A DNA stretch of 64,000 bases from Rivularia sp. PCC 7116 (GCF_000316665.1 NC_019678.1:3038001-3102000); one strand, 5' to 3'; positions 18,138 to 28,072 are shown, numbered from the stretch's first letter. Made by a program: numbers and translations. Notes: a model not told the origin generated them from the letters alone.

Positions 18138-19694
18138 TTAACTATTTATTGGTAAAATTATACAAAAATTGGCACCTTTTCCAAATCGACTTTCAAGAGT
18201 TACTTCACCTTGATGGGCTTCTGCAATCGCTTTAACAATAGATAAGCCTAAACCAGCGCCTTCGGAACGGCGACGACTGTTCGCAGCACGAGCAAAACGT
18301 TCAAAGATTCTGCTTTTATCTGTATCCTTAATTCCTTCCCCCATATCCCTGACCCAAAATTTCATTTTACCTCGATCTATAGAAGAGCCGATGGTAATTG
18401 TATCGGTATTAGTTGTATGTTGGGCAGCATTTTGAGCGAGATTCATCACTGCTTGAGTCAGCCGCTGGCGATCAAAAATAACCATTCCTTTTGCACTGTT
18501 ATCAAGACACCAGTTACGTTCGGCTAAGGCTTGAGCTTTGACAAATAACTCTTGGGTAAAATTTTCAACATCTACTGTGGCTAACTGTAAAAAATCCGGA
18601 CGTTCCGCTTTTGTAAGTAAAATCAAATCCTCAACAAATCGGCTCATCCGATCTAATTCATCAATTACCAAGTTCGCAGTTTCTTCCACTTCTTCTGAAT
18701 CGTCTCGATCCATTAATTCCAAATGTCCGCGAATAATAGTAATAGGAGTTCGTAATTCGTGCCCTGCATCATTGATAAAATTTCGCTGAGTAGTGAAAGT
18801 TGCTTCCAATCTATCCATCATTTCATTGAAAGTGTTTGCAACTTCTGCAAGTTCGTCTTTACCGCGTACAGGAATGCGCTGGCTCAAATCGGATTCGCTA
18901 ATGGAACGAGCTGTAACGCTAAAAGAACGTAAAGGAGCTAATATTTTTCCAGAAGCGATCCAAGACAGTAGCAAGGCTATACATATAACAATGCTACTTA
19001 CTTGAATAACAACCCCTACCGCTTCAATTACTTCATCACGTTCGCCCTTGATAGTATGGGCAACTACAAGTACCCCTAAAGTTTCCCCTTTTATTTTCAC
19101 GGGTTGGGAAAGATAAATAATGCCACCCGTATCGCTATCAAAATCCTTCTCACCTTTTTCTGGCTTAACCAATTTTGACCAGCGACGCATTATTTGTGAA
19201 TCTTCATCAAATACTTTTGGTCTTGCCCTCGGACTCGATTTAAAAAACTTTCCATCTACAAAAGTAATTAAAAAAGTATCGTCTTCGGGAAGCTGCTTGG
19301 TTAAAAATCCATTAAAAAAATCTTTCAATTCCTTCTTGGAAGATGGACGTACAAAACGATTATCCAATTCATTCACCCAATCGGAATCTTGTATTGTTTC
19401 AGATTCAGTTAGCGAAAATTCTTTGCTGTCAGCTTCATTTTGAATCAATCGATTAAATGTCTGTATCTTTTCCATCAGTTCTCTACGAACTCTTGTATCG
19501 ACACGGGCATACAGTAGCTCGCGAAAAGCCGGAATCGACACTAAAAAGATAAAAGTAATAATCAGTACATACCACGCAAGTATGCGGGTTCTAGTCGCCC
19601 AAAACAATCCCCGCCACTTATGTAAAGCAGTTTGTGCGGTTTTTGCTGGAGTGTCTGAAGGCTGAGAATGATTTTTTACGGAATTTACACTCAC
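18138..19694 (-). CDS. Membrane sensor histidine kinase
   Basis: A 518-residue classical HPK1-type kinase. Transmembrane segment 1 is at about 35-56 and segment 2 at about 228-250; the roughly 170-residue periplasmic sensor between them has no motif I recognise. HAMP (about 250-300) is followed by HisKA with the phospho-histidine near residue 311 in AGHELRTPIT. The HATPase domain shows N box LAQNAAQHT, G1 RDMGEGI and G2 GAGLGLSI. It is transcribed ahead of the OmpR-type regulator at 17363. Confidence 0.93.
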   Translation of the reverse strand: MSVNSVKNHSQPSDTPAKTAQTALHKWRGLFWATRTRILAWYVLIITFIFLVSIPAFRELLYARVDTRVRRELMEKIQTFNRLIQNEADSKEFSLTESETIQDSDWVNELDNRFVRPSSKKELKDFFNGFLTKQLPEDDTFLITFVDGKFFKSSPRARPKVFDEDSQIMRRWSKLVKPEKGEKDFDSDTGGIIYLSQPVKIKGETLGVLVVAHTIKGERDEVIEAVGVVIQVSSIVICIALLLSWIASGKILAPLRSFSVTARSISESDLSQRIPVRGKDELAEVANTFNEMMDRLEATFTTQRNFINDAGHELRTPITIIRGHLELMDRDDSEEVEETANLVIDELDRMSRFVEDLILLTKAERPDFLQLATVDVENFTQELFVKAQALAERNWCLDNSAKGMVIFDRQRLTQAVMNLAQNAAQHTTNTDTITIGSSIDRGKMKFWVRDMGEGIKDTDKSRIFERFARAANSRRRSEGAGLGLSIVKAIAEAHQGEVTLESRFGKGANFCIILPINS

Positions 19695-19936
19695 GTTATC
19701 TCATTTTGATACTGATTTGACATTAAATATAGTTGTAGTATCACTGTCCCACAAAAAAATCGCCAGCAACACCATCCTCAAGGCAGAGAATTTGTACTAC
19801 TTGTGTGGATTAAGATATTTTTCTATTATTTGAAAAACAGCTTCAGACACTCCACTGCTGAAGTTCTTATCGAAGTCTATGAACTATTTTTATAGACCAG
19901 ATAGAAGGTATTATAAATTTACTAAAATTAAGATTT

Positions 19937-20761
19937 ATGAATTTATCGTCAGCGCGACACTTTTTTCATCAGGAGATTCAACAGTCTGACGAGTATATTG
20001 ACTTAGGAAAGGCAGGTTTATATATCGCTCAAGAAGAATATTCCGAATTAGATATTGAAGAATATTTAAATGCACTAGACGCAATGGCAATGGAATTAGA
20101 AGAACGTTTGCCATCAGAAAAATATCCCTTAAAAATTATTCAGTGCATTAATCAATATTTGTATGATGATTTAAAGTTTACGGGCAATATCCAGAATTAC
20201 TACGATCCCAGAAATAGTTTTTTAAATGATGTAATAGAGCGTAGAGTCGGCATTCCAATTACATTGGCATTACTTTACATCGAAATAGCTCGTCGTATTG
20301 ATTTTCCCATGATAGGTATAGGAATGCCGGGACATTTTCTAATTCGTCCAGATATTTCGGAAATAGGCATTTTCGTTGATGCTTTTAATCATGGCGAAAT
20401 CATGTTCCCCCAAGATTGTCAGGAAAGGTTAAGTCAGATTTATCAGCAAAACTTAACATTGCAGCCAGAATTTTTAGCTCCAGTAACTAAAAAGCAATTT
20501 TTGGCAAGAATGCTGACTAATCTTAAATATATTTATCTCAATCAGCAGGAACTAGAAAAAGCTTTATTGTGTGTCGAACGAATCTTATTATTATTTCCCA
20601 GTGCAGCATTAGAATTGCGCGATCGCGGTTTATTATCCTATCAAATCGGACGCTTCAATCAAGCAGCAGAAGACTTGCAAGCTTATTTACTCCAGGTGCC
20701 CGACGCTCAAGACGCTTCTACCATCGTGCGCTTGCTGGAAAAATTAGGTAAAAATCAGTGA
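19937..20761 (+). CDS. SirB1-family transglutaminase-like/TPR protein
   Basis: A 274-residue cytoplasmic protein with a transglutaminase-like N-terminal domain (about 1-165). It shows the SirB1 sequence NSFLNDVIERRVGIPITLALLYIEIA, read across short segments, and GMPGHFLIR. TPR-like helices (about 180-270) follow. The usual cysteine nucleophile of transglutaminases is not obvious, so catalysis is doubtful. Function is unknown in cyanobacteria. The stop codon is embedded in a GAACAGT-type heptamer array. Confidence 0.8.
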   Translation: MNLSSARHFFHQEIQQSDEYIDLGKAGLYIAQEEYSELDIEEYLNALDAMAMELEERLPSEKYPLKIIQCINQYLYDDLKFTGNIQNYYDPRNSFLNDVIERRVGIPITLALLYIEIARRIDFPMIGIGMPGHFLIRPDISEIGIFVDAFNHGEIMFPQDCQERLSQIYQQNLTLQPEFLAPVTKKQFLARMLTNLKYIYLNQQELEKALLCVERILLLFPSAALELRDRGLLSYQIGRFNQAAEDLQAYLLQVPDAQDASTIVRLLEKLGKNQ

Positions 20762-20797
20762 ACAGCGAACAGCGAACAGTGAACAGTAAACAGTGAG
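20756..20797. repeat. GAACAGT/GAACAGC heptamer array over a stop codon
   Basis: About six 7-bp units covering the stop codon of the SirB1-like gene, related to the CAACAGT class of cyanobacterial STRR repeats. Confidence 0.8.
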
Positions 20798-20830
20798 TAG
20801 CAAGTATTAAGAATATGTAGTGGGTGCCCG

Positions 20831-20900
20831 TCTCGCTCCCTCTCTCCCTCGCTCCCTCTCTCCCTCTCTCCCTCTCTCCCTCTCTCCCTCCCTCTCTCCC
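20831..20900. repeat. Polypyrimidine octamer tract (TCTCCCTC)n
   Basis: About 70 bases almost purely C and T on the plus strand, in 8-bp units TCTCCCTC with a few variants. It lies just beyond the 3' end of the minus-strand SRPBCC gene (stop at 20911) and 70 bases past the SirB1 gene. Such purine/pyrimidine tracts can form triplex (H-DNA) structures. Confidence 0.85.
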
Positions 20901-20910
20901 AATTTCTCGA

Positions 20911-21357
20911 CTAACCAAGAGTTTCTGCCACATGCTTAAGACGACGTAGTTGTGCTTCCATGTCTTGCTTTGTAAATTTTTCAGCAAAGATTTTAAAACC
21001 CATAGAAACTATAGGATTAGGAATGCGAAATTCAAAACGATTCACTAAACGAGTTCCATTATTTGTTGGCTGACATTCCCAACGGTCGCTTCCTTTAAAA
21101 TAACCGTCAAAACCCCACACTATCAGACCTGGTTCTCTTTCCACAACTGTACTAATCAATGTCGGTTTTATTACTGGTATTTGAATAATAAATTTGCTTT
21201 TGCTACCTATATCTGTACTCCAATCTCCAACCGGCTCGCAGCATAAAGCAGGATTTAACCATCGATGCATTAAAACACGCTCTGTGATACATTGTTCTAC
21301 TACTGCGGATGTAGCATTAATTTCAATTGATTGCTCAAAAACTTCTAATGTCGGCAT
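20911..21357 (-). CDS. SRPBCC-family (START-like) protein
   Basis: A 148-residue protein of the polyketide-cyclase/START-like fold. It begins MPTLEVFEQSIEINATS, with the typical beta-strand and helix start, followed by VEQCITERVLMHRWLNP, IVWGFDGYF and NGTRLVNRFEFRIP, with a long C-terminal helix. These proteins bind hydrophobic ligands; the ligand here is unknown. It converges with the SirB1-like gene, separated only by repeats. Confidence 0.8.
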   Translation of the reverse strand: MPTLEVFEQSIEINATSAVVEQCITERVLMHRWLNPALCCEPVGDWSTDIGSKSKFIIQIPVIKPTLISTVVEREPGLIVWGFDGYFKGSDRWECQPTNNGTRLVNRFEFRIPNPIVSMGFKIFAEKFTKQDMEAQLRRLKHVAETLG

Positions 21358-21704
21358 TTCAAATTGTTAATGTTATCTACGCAATTAGATTAACTTAAAA
21401 CCAACAGTTCTTAGTAAGCCTTGGAGCAATACTAAACTGTTTGTTGCATATATTTTTGAGTATATTTATATACACTGTTTTCAGTAATTGTCAAGTATTT
21501 AAATTAGTTTTGTGGGAAAAAGAGTAAATAAAAATAAAAAAAGTAAAAATTAACGTTGATATTAATTATTTGTGAGATTTACTGGTAAATTAAATTGCAA
21601 AACACTAATTAAGTTGTCAGGGTGTGGTATTGTTTCAGGCAATAAATCACCATTACATTTAAGGTGTTTTTCGCGATAACACTAAATTTTAAAACTGGAA
21701 AACC
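21358..21704. other. Divergent intergenic region (SRPBCC / MscS-like)
   Basis: A 347-bp AT-rich spacer between divergent genes. Both promoters must be here; no consensus pair or operator was convincing. Confidence 0.45.
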
Positions 21705-23348
21705 ATGATTTCAACTTGGCAAGATATAACCCAAATGATGGGTGCGGATCTGTCAATAAGAATAGGGACAATTTTGGCACAATCGTCGCCTAACTTGGCT
21801 CAAGATGCAGTAGAGGGAGCTGGGAATGTTACTCAAGCAGCTTTGGGGAAAGCAGTAGAGATATTGCCCTCCTTATTAGGTGCTGTTGCGATTTTGGTTA
21901 TTGGTTGGCTGATTGCTTATATAGCTAAGGCAATAGTCCAAGGGCTACTCAATCGTACCAATATCGACAACCGCATCGCTTCTGGATTAACTGGTAATGA
22001 CTCTATAGAAGTAGAGAAATTCATCTCTGGCTTGGTTTTTTGGGTCATTTTGCTGATTACCATAGTTGCGGTTTTAGATACCTTAAATCTAAATGTTGCT
22101 TCCCAACCGCTGAATTCTTTTCTCAATCAAATTGGGGAATTCTTACCTAAATTATTAGGAGCAGCGATCCTATTGGGAGTAGCTTGGGTAGTAGCGACTC
22201 TCGTTAAGACATTAGTAGTCAATGGACTAAATGCTCTGAACGTAGACGAAAGATTAAACTCGCAACAGGATGCTACTAGTAGCAACCAGCTTTCGATTTC
22301 TCAGACTATTGGTAGTGCGCTTTACTGGTTTATTTTCTTACTGTTCTTGATGCCAGTTCTAGATACTCTAGGCTTGCAACAGGCTTTGGGACCAGTAAAC
22401 ACTTTAGTCTCAGAAATTCTAGCAATTCTGCCCAATATTTTAGGAGCAGTAATTATCGCCGCTGTTGGCTGGTTTGTGGCTAACATCGTTCGTCGAATTG
22501 TAACCAATCTGCTGGCTACAACTGGAGTTGACCATATAGGAAGTAGATTTGGGCTTTCCCAAGCTTCTACAAGCGGACAATCTTTATCTTCGATTTTAGG
22601 TACGATTGTTTACGTTCTAATCTTGATTCCTGTTGCGATTGCAGCGCTCAATACTTTGCAAATTCAGGCTATTTCGGTACCTGCAATTGCAATGCTGCAA
22701 CAGATTCTCAATGCAATTCCTTTAATATTCACCGCTGGAGCAATTCTAGCTGTTGCCTATTTCTTAGGAAGATTTATCTCAGAATTGGTTACCAATATCC
22801 TCACCAGTATTGGTTTCAACAATATTTTCTCTGTTCTAGGTTTACCTACACCTGCTAGAAGAACAACTGTTACACCAGAAGGAGAAGTTCCTTCACCAAC
22901 ATCTCGTACTCCATCCGAAATCGTCGGCTTTATTGCCTTTATCGGCATTATGCTTTTCGCTGCGATCGCGGCAATTAATATCCTGAATATCCCAGCTTTA
23001 ACAGCATTGGTGACAGGTATCACGATTATATTGGGAAGAATTTTATCTGGATTGGTAGTATTTGCTATTGGTTTGTTCTTAGCGAATTTAGCATTCAGCA
23101 TCATCACCAGTTCCGGAAATGCTCAAGCTCGAGTTTTAGGTCAGGTAGCTAGAATCGCGATTATCGTTTTAGTTTCGGCAATGGCACTACAGCAAATTGG
23201 CGTTGCTCCGGATATCGTTAACTTAGCTTTTGGTTTGTTGTTGGGTGCTTTAGCAGTCGCTCTTGCCCTTTCTTTCGGACTAGGCTCTCGCGATATTGCT
23301 AAAACTCAAGTACAACAATGGTTAAATTCTTTTAAAACCAAACAGTAA
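21705..23348 (+). CDS. MscS-like membrane protein built of five conserved TM-helix repeats
   Basis: A 547-residue integral membrane protein. A hydrophobic pattern of the type LLGAVAILVIGWLIAYI followed by an amphipathic segment and an N(V/I)D-like turn recurs five times, beginning near residues 51, 145, 244, 343 and 444. This is the 'conserved TM helix' repeat (PF05552) seen in CmpX/MscS-related proteins. The C-terminal pore-lining segment GLLLGALAVALALSFGLGSRD resembles the MscS TM3 region, but the cytoplasmic beta-domain is absent. Likely role: mechanosensitive or osmotic-stress channel, or a membrane scaffold. No partner gene is nearby. Confidence 0.82.
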   Translation: MISTWQDITQMMGADLSIRIGTILAQSSPNLAQDAVEGAGNVTQAALGKAVEILPSLLGAVAILVIGWLIAYIAKAIVQGLLNRTNIDNRIASGLTGNDSIEVEKFISGLVFWVILLITIVAVLDTLNLNVASQPLNSFLNQIGEFLPKLLGAAILLGVAWVVATLVKTLVVNGLNALNVDERLNSQQDATSSNQLSISQTIGSALYWFIFLLFLMPVLDTLGLQQALGPVNTLVSEILAILPNILGAVIIAAVGWFVANIVRRIVTNLLATTGVDHIGSRFGLSQASTSGQSLSSILGTIVYVLILIPVAIAALNTLQIQAISVPAIAMLQQILNAIPLIFTAGAILAVAYFLGRFISELVTNILTSIGFNNIFSVLGLPTPARRTTVTPEGEVPSPTSRTPSEIVGFIAFIGIMLFAAIAAINILNIPALTALVTGITIILGRILSGLVVFAIGLFLANLAFSIITSSGNAQARVLGQVARIAIIVLVSAMALQQIGVAPDIVNLAFGLLLGALAVALALSFGLGSRDIAKTQVQQWLNSFKTKQ

Positions 23349-23466
23349 TACATAGCTATATTGCAATAGCTATATAAGCATTAAGTGTGGAGTGTGGAGA
23401 ATGAAATCAACAGGAAACAATTTACTGTTCCCTATTTACCGTTTCCTTTTCTCTCCACCTCTGGTT

Positions 23467-23606
23467 AACAGTGAACAGTGAGCAGTGAGCAGTGAGCAGT
23501 TATAAATACCCCATGCCCAATGCCCAATGCCCAATGCCCAATGCCCAATGCCCAATACCCAATGCCCAATACCCAATGCCCAATGCCCAATGCCCAATGC
23601 CCCATT
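23467..23606. repeat. Two adjoining STRR arrays: GAGCAGT then ATGCCCA
   Basis: About five GAGCAGT/GAACAGT units (23467-23500), then about twelve ATGCCCA/ATACCCA units (23513-23603). The second array ends 14 bases from the stop codon of the minus-strand GTPase gene. An apparent ORF here translates only the repeat. Confidence 0.9.
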
Positions 23607-23619
23607 CGCAATTACCGAT

Positions 23620-25080
23620 TCAAACTTTTTTCAGCTTAATTTGTAATTCGCTTTTGATGCGATTCAAAATCGAAGACTCATCAAGATTAGCTAAAATTTT
23701 TCCTATAACTGCTTTTGGTCCATCCGGTCCCCAAGTAGCTCCTGCCTGTAAGTATGCTTTGGTAACTTGTCCAATACCATAAGAAGAAACACCAGCAACA
23801 CCAGCCTGAGTAAGCGCAACCGATACATAAGGACCGAGGCTTATCCCACCAGTCGCTGGCGCAGAAATACCAAGTAAAGTTTTTAAAGAACCCAATCCTA
23901 AATTTGCTAGCAGTTCGCTGGCACTGATACCGCCCATACTAAGAGCGATTTTTTGTAGTAGTTTTATCGCTCCGGCTTCCGTCATCGGAATACCGTACAG
24001 CCGAGACAAGCCCAAAATTAAGAAAACATCAATAGTTGCAGCACTGAGGATATCTAATACAGTGACTGGGTTAAGAGCAACAGCTAAAGCCTTAGTCATG
24101 ACGGATTTCCAAATTAACTGATTGGCGGCGGTTTCGCGCAGTGCTAACTTACGCTTTACCAATTGATCGTTAACGTCGTCAGCGTAAAGCATAGTATTAA
24201 GAGCTACCAAAGCTTTACCTTCGCGCTGTAAAATCTCCAATATTTTCAGTTTCAGTTCTTCAACTTGGGGTTTGCCCTTGCGTAACTGCACTCCCTTGTT
24301 ACCGTCAGGACGATGAACTAATGTTCTTACTAAAGGTGAAGCAGCAGCAGTAACAATTTCTGAAGGTGAAAGCAATTCTTTTACACGCTCATCGCGAATC
24401 TTTTCGTAAACTGCAATTCTGTCAGCTTTAGGATATTGGTCTACCTTGTTAAATACTAATAAAATTGGCTTGCGAGCTTCTCGCAATTGAGAAAGAGCTT
24501 CATGTTCAAGTTTTGTCATATCCCCAGAAATAACAAACAAAATCAAATCTGCTTGTTGTGCAATCTGCTCGGCTAATGCAGTTCGAGTTTCCCCATCAAC
24601 TTCATCCAAACCAGGAGTATCAATTAACTCTACCTGGGATTGTCCGCTGCTGCTTCTTAAAGTCGCTCGCAGGGCACCACGTTCAGATTCGCCAATAGTT
24701 TCTTCATTAATAGTCCAATTAACCGTTTGTGCATCGCGAGTTACACCATGCAAAGGTCCGGTTTCAAAGACTTCTTGCCCAACCATTGCATTTAGTAAAG
24801 AAGACTTACCCCTTCCCACCATGCCAAAAGCAGCAATCTGAATAACCATACTTTCCAATTTAGTAAGCATAGTTTCCAAATCGGCAATTTCCATTTCCAG
24901 CCCTTGAGTTTCCGATGCACTCAAATCAAGATTCGTTACCATCTCCCGTAAAGCTGTTTGTGCCTGCTTATAGTGAAGTTCCGTTTGAATCTCTTCAAAA
25001 GTAAAAATTGCCTTATCTAATTCTTCAGTACTATAAGAATTACTGCTATTAGGTTCGGGTAAAGGTAGTTTAGAAGCCAT
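23620..25080 (-). CDS. Era-like GTPase with DUF697 C-terminal domain
   Basis: A 486-residue GTPase. A helical N-terminus (1-80) precedes the G domain, with G1 GMVGRGKSS (86-94), a conserved threonine in HGVTRD, G3 DTPGL (154-158) and G4 NKVD (211-214). The C-terminal part (about 320-480) contains hydrophobic helices ([20 protein letters not shown]) characteristic of DUF697, which associates with membranes. Such proteins are common in cyanobacteria and plastids and may act in membrane or division-related processes; no specific role is established from sequence. It stands alone, upstream of tpiA in the opposite direction. Confidence 0.87.
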   Translation of the reverse strand: MASKLPLPEPNSSNSYSTEELDKAIFTFEEIQTELHYKQAQTALREMVTNLDLSASETQGLEMEIADLETMLTKLESMVIQIAAFGMVGRGKSSLLNAMVGQEVFETGPLHGVTRDAQTVNWTINEETIGESERGALRATLRSSSGQSQVELIDTPGLDEVDGETRTALAEQIAQQADLILFVISGDMTKLEHEALSQLREARKPILLVFNKVDQYPKADRIAVYEKIRDERVKELLSPSEIVTAAASPLVRTLVHRPDGNKGVQLRKGKPQVEELKLKILEILQREGKALVALNTMLYADDVNDQLVKRKLALRETAANQLIWKSVMTKALAVALNPVTVLDILSAATIDVFLILGLSRLYGIPMTEAGAIKLLQKIALSMGGISASELLANLGLGSLKTLLGISAPATGGISLGPYVSVALTQAGVAGVSSYGIGQVTKAYLQAGATWGPDGPKAVIGKILANLDESSILNRIKSELQIKLKKV

Positions 25081-25249
25081 ATTTATTTAGATATTAGATA
25101 TTAGATTTTAGACTTTAGACTTAAAATCATAAATTTTGTTACGCCTGCTTCCATCCTAATAATTTTTGGATGCAGCAATGGAAAATAGGGCATAGCGGAA
25201 AGTAGACAACGAGATAAGGAGATTACAGGTAATAGATACATCACCACAT

Positions 25250-25315
25250 CACCAATGCCCAACGCCCAATTCCCAATCCCCAATGCCCAATCCCCAATCC
25301 CCAATTTCCAATCCT
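25250..25315. repeat. CCCAATG/CCCAATC heptamer array
   Basis: About eight imperfect 7-bp units with TCCCCAATC variants, in the divergent spacer between the GTPase gene and tpiA. Confidence 0.8.
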
Positions 25316-25405
25316 TAATTCCCCGTTAACCTTACAATTGGTTGCGAAAAAGTCATAAACTAAAAATTGCATTAAGTAGCGATTATGGACTTGACTGAAT
25401 AACCT

Positions 25406-26131
25406 GTGCGAAAAATTGTTATTGCTGGCAACTGGAAAATGTTCAAAACCAGGGCAGAATCCGAGGAATTTTTACAAGGATTTATGCCCTTACTACAAGA
25501 GACTTCCGACGATAGAGAAGCGGTACTGTGCGTTCCTTTTACAGATTTAAATGTTTTGTCAAAGAATTTGCACGGTAGTCGTGTCATGTTGGGGGCGCAA
25601 AATGTTCATTGGGAAGAAACAGGAGCTTATACGGGTGAAATCTCCGGTTTAATGCTCTCGGAAATCGGTGTACGTTATGTAATTATCGGTCATAGCGAAC
25701 GACGGCAATATTTTGGTGAAACGGATGAAACCGTAAATCAACGCCTCAAAGCCGCTCAAAAATACGGAATGACACCTATTCTTTGCGTCGGAGAAACGAA
25801 ACAACAAAGAGATGCCGGAGAAACCGAATCGATAATTACCAACCAAATCAAGCGAGACTTAGTAGATGTTAACCAGAATAATCTGGTAATTGCTTACGAG
25901 CCGATTTGGGCAATTGGTACCGGAGATACTTGTGAAGTAACCGAAGCAAATCGTGTTATTGGTTTAATCCGCAGTCTGTTGACTAATAAAAATGTAACTA
26001 TTCAATATGGAGGTTCTGTAAAACCATCGAATGTTGATGAAATTATGGCTCAACCCGAAATCGATGGTGCTTTAGTTGGTGGAGCAAGTTTGGAATCAGA
26101 AAGCTTCGCTCGAATTGTCAATTTTAAGTGA
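25406..26131 (+). CDS. tpiA: Triosephosphate isomerase
   Basis: A 241-residue TIM-barrel enzyme interconverting dihydroxyacetone phosphate and glyceraldehyde 3-phosphate in glycolysis and the Calvin cycle. Visible motifs: AGNWKMFK (7-14) with catalytic Lys11, IIGHSERR (about 93-100) with the catalytic histidine, [11 protein letters not shown] (about 162-172) with the catalytic glutamate and flexible loop, and YGGSVKP and LVGGASL at the phosphate site. The start is GTG at 25406, because the conserved N-terminus begins there and no ATG lies nearby. A GGTAATT-type heptamer array follows the stop. Confidence 0.97.
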   Translation: MRKIVIAGNWKMFKTRAESEEFLQGFMPLLQETSDDREAVLCVPFTDLNVLSKNLHGSRVMLGAQNVHWEETGAYTGEISGLMLSEIGVRYVIIGHSERRQYFGETDETVNQRLKAAQKYGMTPILCVGETKQQRDAGETESIITNQIKRDLVDVNQNNLVIAYEPIWAIGTGDTCEVTEANRVIGLIRSLLTNKNVTIQYGGSVKPSNVDEIMAQPEIDGALVGGASLESESFARIVNFK

Positions 26132-26138
26132 AAAGTTG

Positions 26139-26178
26139 GGAATGGGGAATTGGGAATTGGTAATGGGTAATTGGTAAA
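26139..26178. repeat. GGGAATT/GGTAATT heptamer array after tpiA
   Basis: About five 7-bp units starting within ten bases of the tpiA stop codon. Confidence 0.75.
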
Positions 26179-26261
26179 AAGCTGATTTTTCTAACCCTTC
26201 TACCCCTTTTTCCCCTCTCCCCATCTCCCTATATTTTTTCAAACTGTAAAAAATAGTAACG

Positions 26262-27092
26262 ATGCTCAATTTCAACTGGGGTACGCGAACTTATCTAATG
26301 GGCGTTTTAAATGTTACGCCTGATAGTTTTAGCGATGGTGGGGAGTTTAATGAACCCGCCGCTGCCTTAAATCAAGCCCAAGCTTTAGCGGCTGCTGGTG
26401 CGGATATTATCGATGTGGGTGGACAGTCAACTCGTCCGGGTGCCCAACAGATATCTGTGGAGGAAGAACTTGAGCGAGTGCTTTCGGTTATAGAAATTAT
26501 TCGTCCAAAAATTAACATTCCGATTTCCGTAGATACTACTTCTTCAATTGTTGCGAAGAAAGCTATTAATAGCGGCGCGGATATAGTTAATGATATTTCT
26601 GGAGGCACTTTTGATTCTTCGATGTTTTCGACTATTGCGAGTTTAAATGTACCCTTAGTGTTAATGCATATCCGAGGAACTCCTCAGACAATGCAGCAAA
26701 TGACCGATTATCAAGACGTAATCAAAGAGATATATAGTTTTTTATCCCAACAAATAACCGCAGCGACAACTGCGGGTATTAAAAGAGAAAATATTATTAT
26801 CGACCCCGGTATTGGCTTCGCTAAAAATTTAGAACAAAATTTAGAAATTTTTCGCCGCTTAGCAGAATTAAAACAGCTTGATTGCCCGATTTTAGTCGGT
26901 GCATCTCGTAAAAGCTTCATCGGTCGTATTTTGAAACAACCAGACCCTAAAGCGCGAGTTTGGGGAACTGCTGCGGCTTGTTGTGCTGCTATTTTGAACG
27001 GCGCTGATATATTAAGAGTTCACGATGTGGAACAAATGCGCGAGGTTTCAATGGTCGCTGATGCTATTCATAGGCAGCGAGAAATCAACTAA
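26262..27092 (+). CDS. folP: Dihydropteroate synthase
   Basis: A 276-residue folate-pathway enzyme joining p-aminobenzoate to 6-hydroxymethyl-dihydropterin pyrophosphate. Signatures: GVLNVTPDSFSDGG (about 15-28), DIIDVGGQSTRPG (about 48-60), DPGIGFAKN (about 182-190) and GASRKSFIG (about 214-222). Full length. It lies 130 bases after tpiA on the same strand, with repeats and a pyrimidine-rich stretch between, so co-transcription is possible but not certain. Confidence 0.97.
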   Translation: MLNFNWGTRTYLMGVLNVTPDSFSDGGEFNEPAAALNQAQALAAAGADIIDVGGQSTRPGAQQISVEEELERVLSVIEIIRPKINIPISVDTTSSIVAKKAINSGADIVNDISGGTFDSSMFSTIASLNVPLVLMHIRGTPQTMQQMTDYQDVIKEIYSFLSQQITAATTAGIKRENIIIDPGIGFAKNLEQNLEIFRRLAELKQLDCPILVGASRKSFIGRILKQPDPKARVWGTAAACCAAILNGADILRVHDVEQMREVSMVADAIHRQREIN

Positions 27093-27096
27093 AAGT

Positions 27097-27170
27097 AAAA
27101 CTCAACATTGGGAAAATCGGTAAAGGTCAAACTTGATTTACCAATTTCCCAGATAGATTTATTGAGTTTC
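27097..27170. terminator. Long imperfect hairpin between convergent folP and stomatin-like genes
   Basis: AAACTCAA pairs with TTGAGTTT (outer arm), and TGGGAAAATCGGTAAA with TTTACCAATTTCCCA (inner arm, near perfect), around a 12-base loop. Probably a two-way terminator; its length is unusual. Confidence 0.65.
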
Positions 27171-27217
27171 AATTGTGACCTATAACTAAATTGTTTTGTT
27201 GATTAATACAACGCTGC

Positions 27218-28072
27218 TTAAGATTCAGAACCATTGCCATTTTTAGGTCTTCTTGCAGTATCTTCTGCTACTGTTTCAGCGCTTATTTGTTCGATAATCT
27301 CATTTTGACCGGAACCGGGATCTACAAAAATAACTTTGGAATTGGGGCTTTCACCTAATCTATAGCTGGCGTTGATATAATCTTGAGCTACTAGATATCG
27401 GAGAATTTCCTTATTTTCAGGAGTACTACGCAAAGCTTCGGAAAGAATTTGCATACTGGTACTGGTACCTTCTGCTTTCTTAATTGCAGCTTGACGTTCT
27501 CCTTCTGCTTCCAAAATTGCAGCACGGCTTTTAATTTCAGCAGCGCGTTGATCTTCCATTGACAACCGCACGCTTTCAGGTGGTGTAATTGATTGAATAT
27601 CTACTCTTTGAATTTCAACTCCCCAATCGGCGGTTGTTTCGTTTAATCGATCCAACAGTTCTTTATCCATTTCGACTCTTGAGACGTTGGTTTCCTCCAG
27701 AGTATTTTGAGCGATAATTTCTCGAAGAGAAGTTGTAGTTATTTGATTCAAACCTTGCGCTAAATCATCGATTTGGTAAAAGCTTTTCTCCATATCTTTG
27801 ATGCGCCAATAAACAACTCCATCAATTTCTAGATAGATATTATCTTTGGTAATTACGTTTTGCGGTTTAATATCGAGTATCTGTTCCCGTGTAGTATCTT
27901 CCATGACAATTTGGTCGATAAGGGGAACAATAAAATTGAGTCCGGGACGCAATTTACGATGATATTGCCCCAAGCGCTCTACTAAAGCTTCATTACCTTG
28001 GTTAACAATCTTTGCGGACCCAAACCCATAACCTATAAGCGCTACAACTATACCAACAACAATTGACTCCAT
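27218..28072 (-). CDS. SPFH/Band 7 stomatin-like protein (paraslipin)
   Basis: A 284-residue membrane protein with an N-terminal hydrophobic anchor (about 3-20) and an SPFH domain: VERLGQYHRKLRPGLNFIVP, the region starting DIKPQNVITKD, and VEIQRVDIQSITPP. A helical segment rich in alanine and glutamate (AAEIKSRAAILEAEGERQA) and a polar tail follow. It probably oligomerises in membrane microdomains and may modulate proteases. No NfeD-like partner gene is adjacent. Confidence 0.9.
   Translation of the reverse strand: MESIVVGIVVALIGYGFGSAKIVNQGNEALVERLGQYHRKLRPGLNFIVPLIDQIVMEDTTREQILDIKPQNVITKDNIYLEIDGVVYWRIKDMEKSFYQIDDLAQGLNQITTTSLREIIAQNTLEETNVSRVEMDKELLDRLNETTADWGVEIQRVDIQSITPPESVRLSMEDQRAAEIKSRAAILEAEGERQAAIKKAEGTSTSMQILSEALRSTPENKEILRYLVAQDYINASYRLGESPNSKVIFVDPGSGQNEIIEQISAETVAEDTARRPKNGNGSES

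Noticed and set aside
20718-20987. 89-codon minus-strand frame rich in Arg-Glu-Gly
   Set aside because: The composition is produced by the polypyrimidine octamer tract; it overlaps the ends of two real genes.
23467-23606. Possible CRISPR array
   Set aside because: Units are 7 bp in direct tandem without spacers, so this is an STRR array; no cas genes are nearby.
23492-23782. 96-codon plus-strand frame rich in Pro-Asn-Ala-Gln-Cys
   Set aside because: Direct translation of ATGCCCA repeats, antisense to the GTPase gene.
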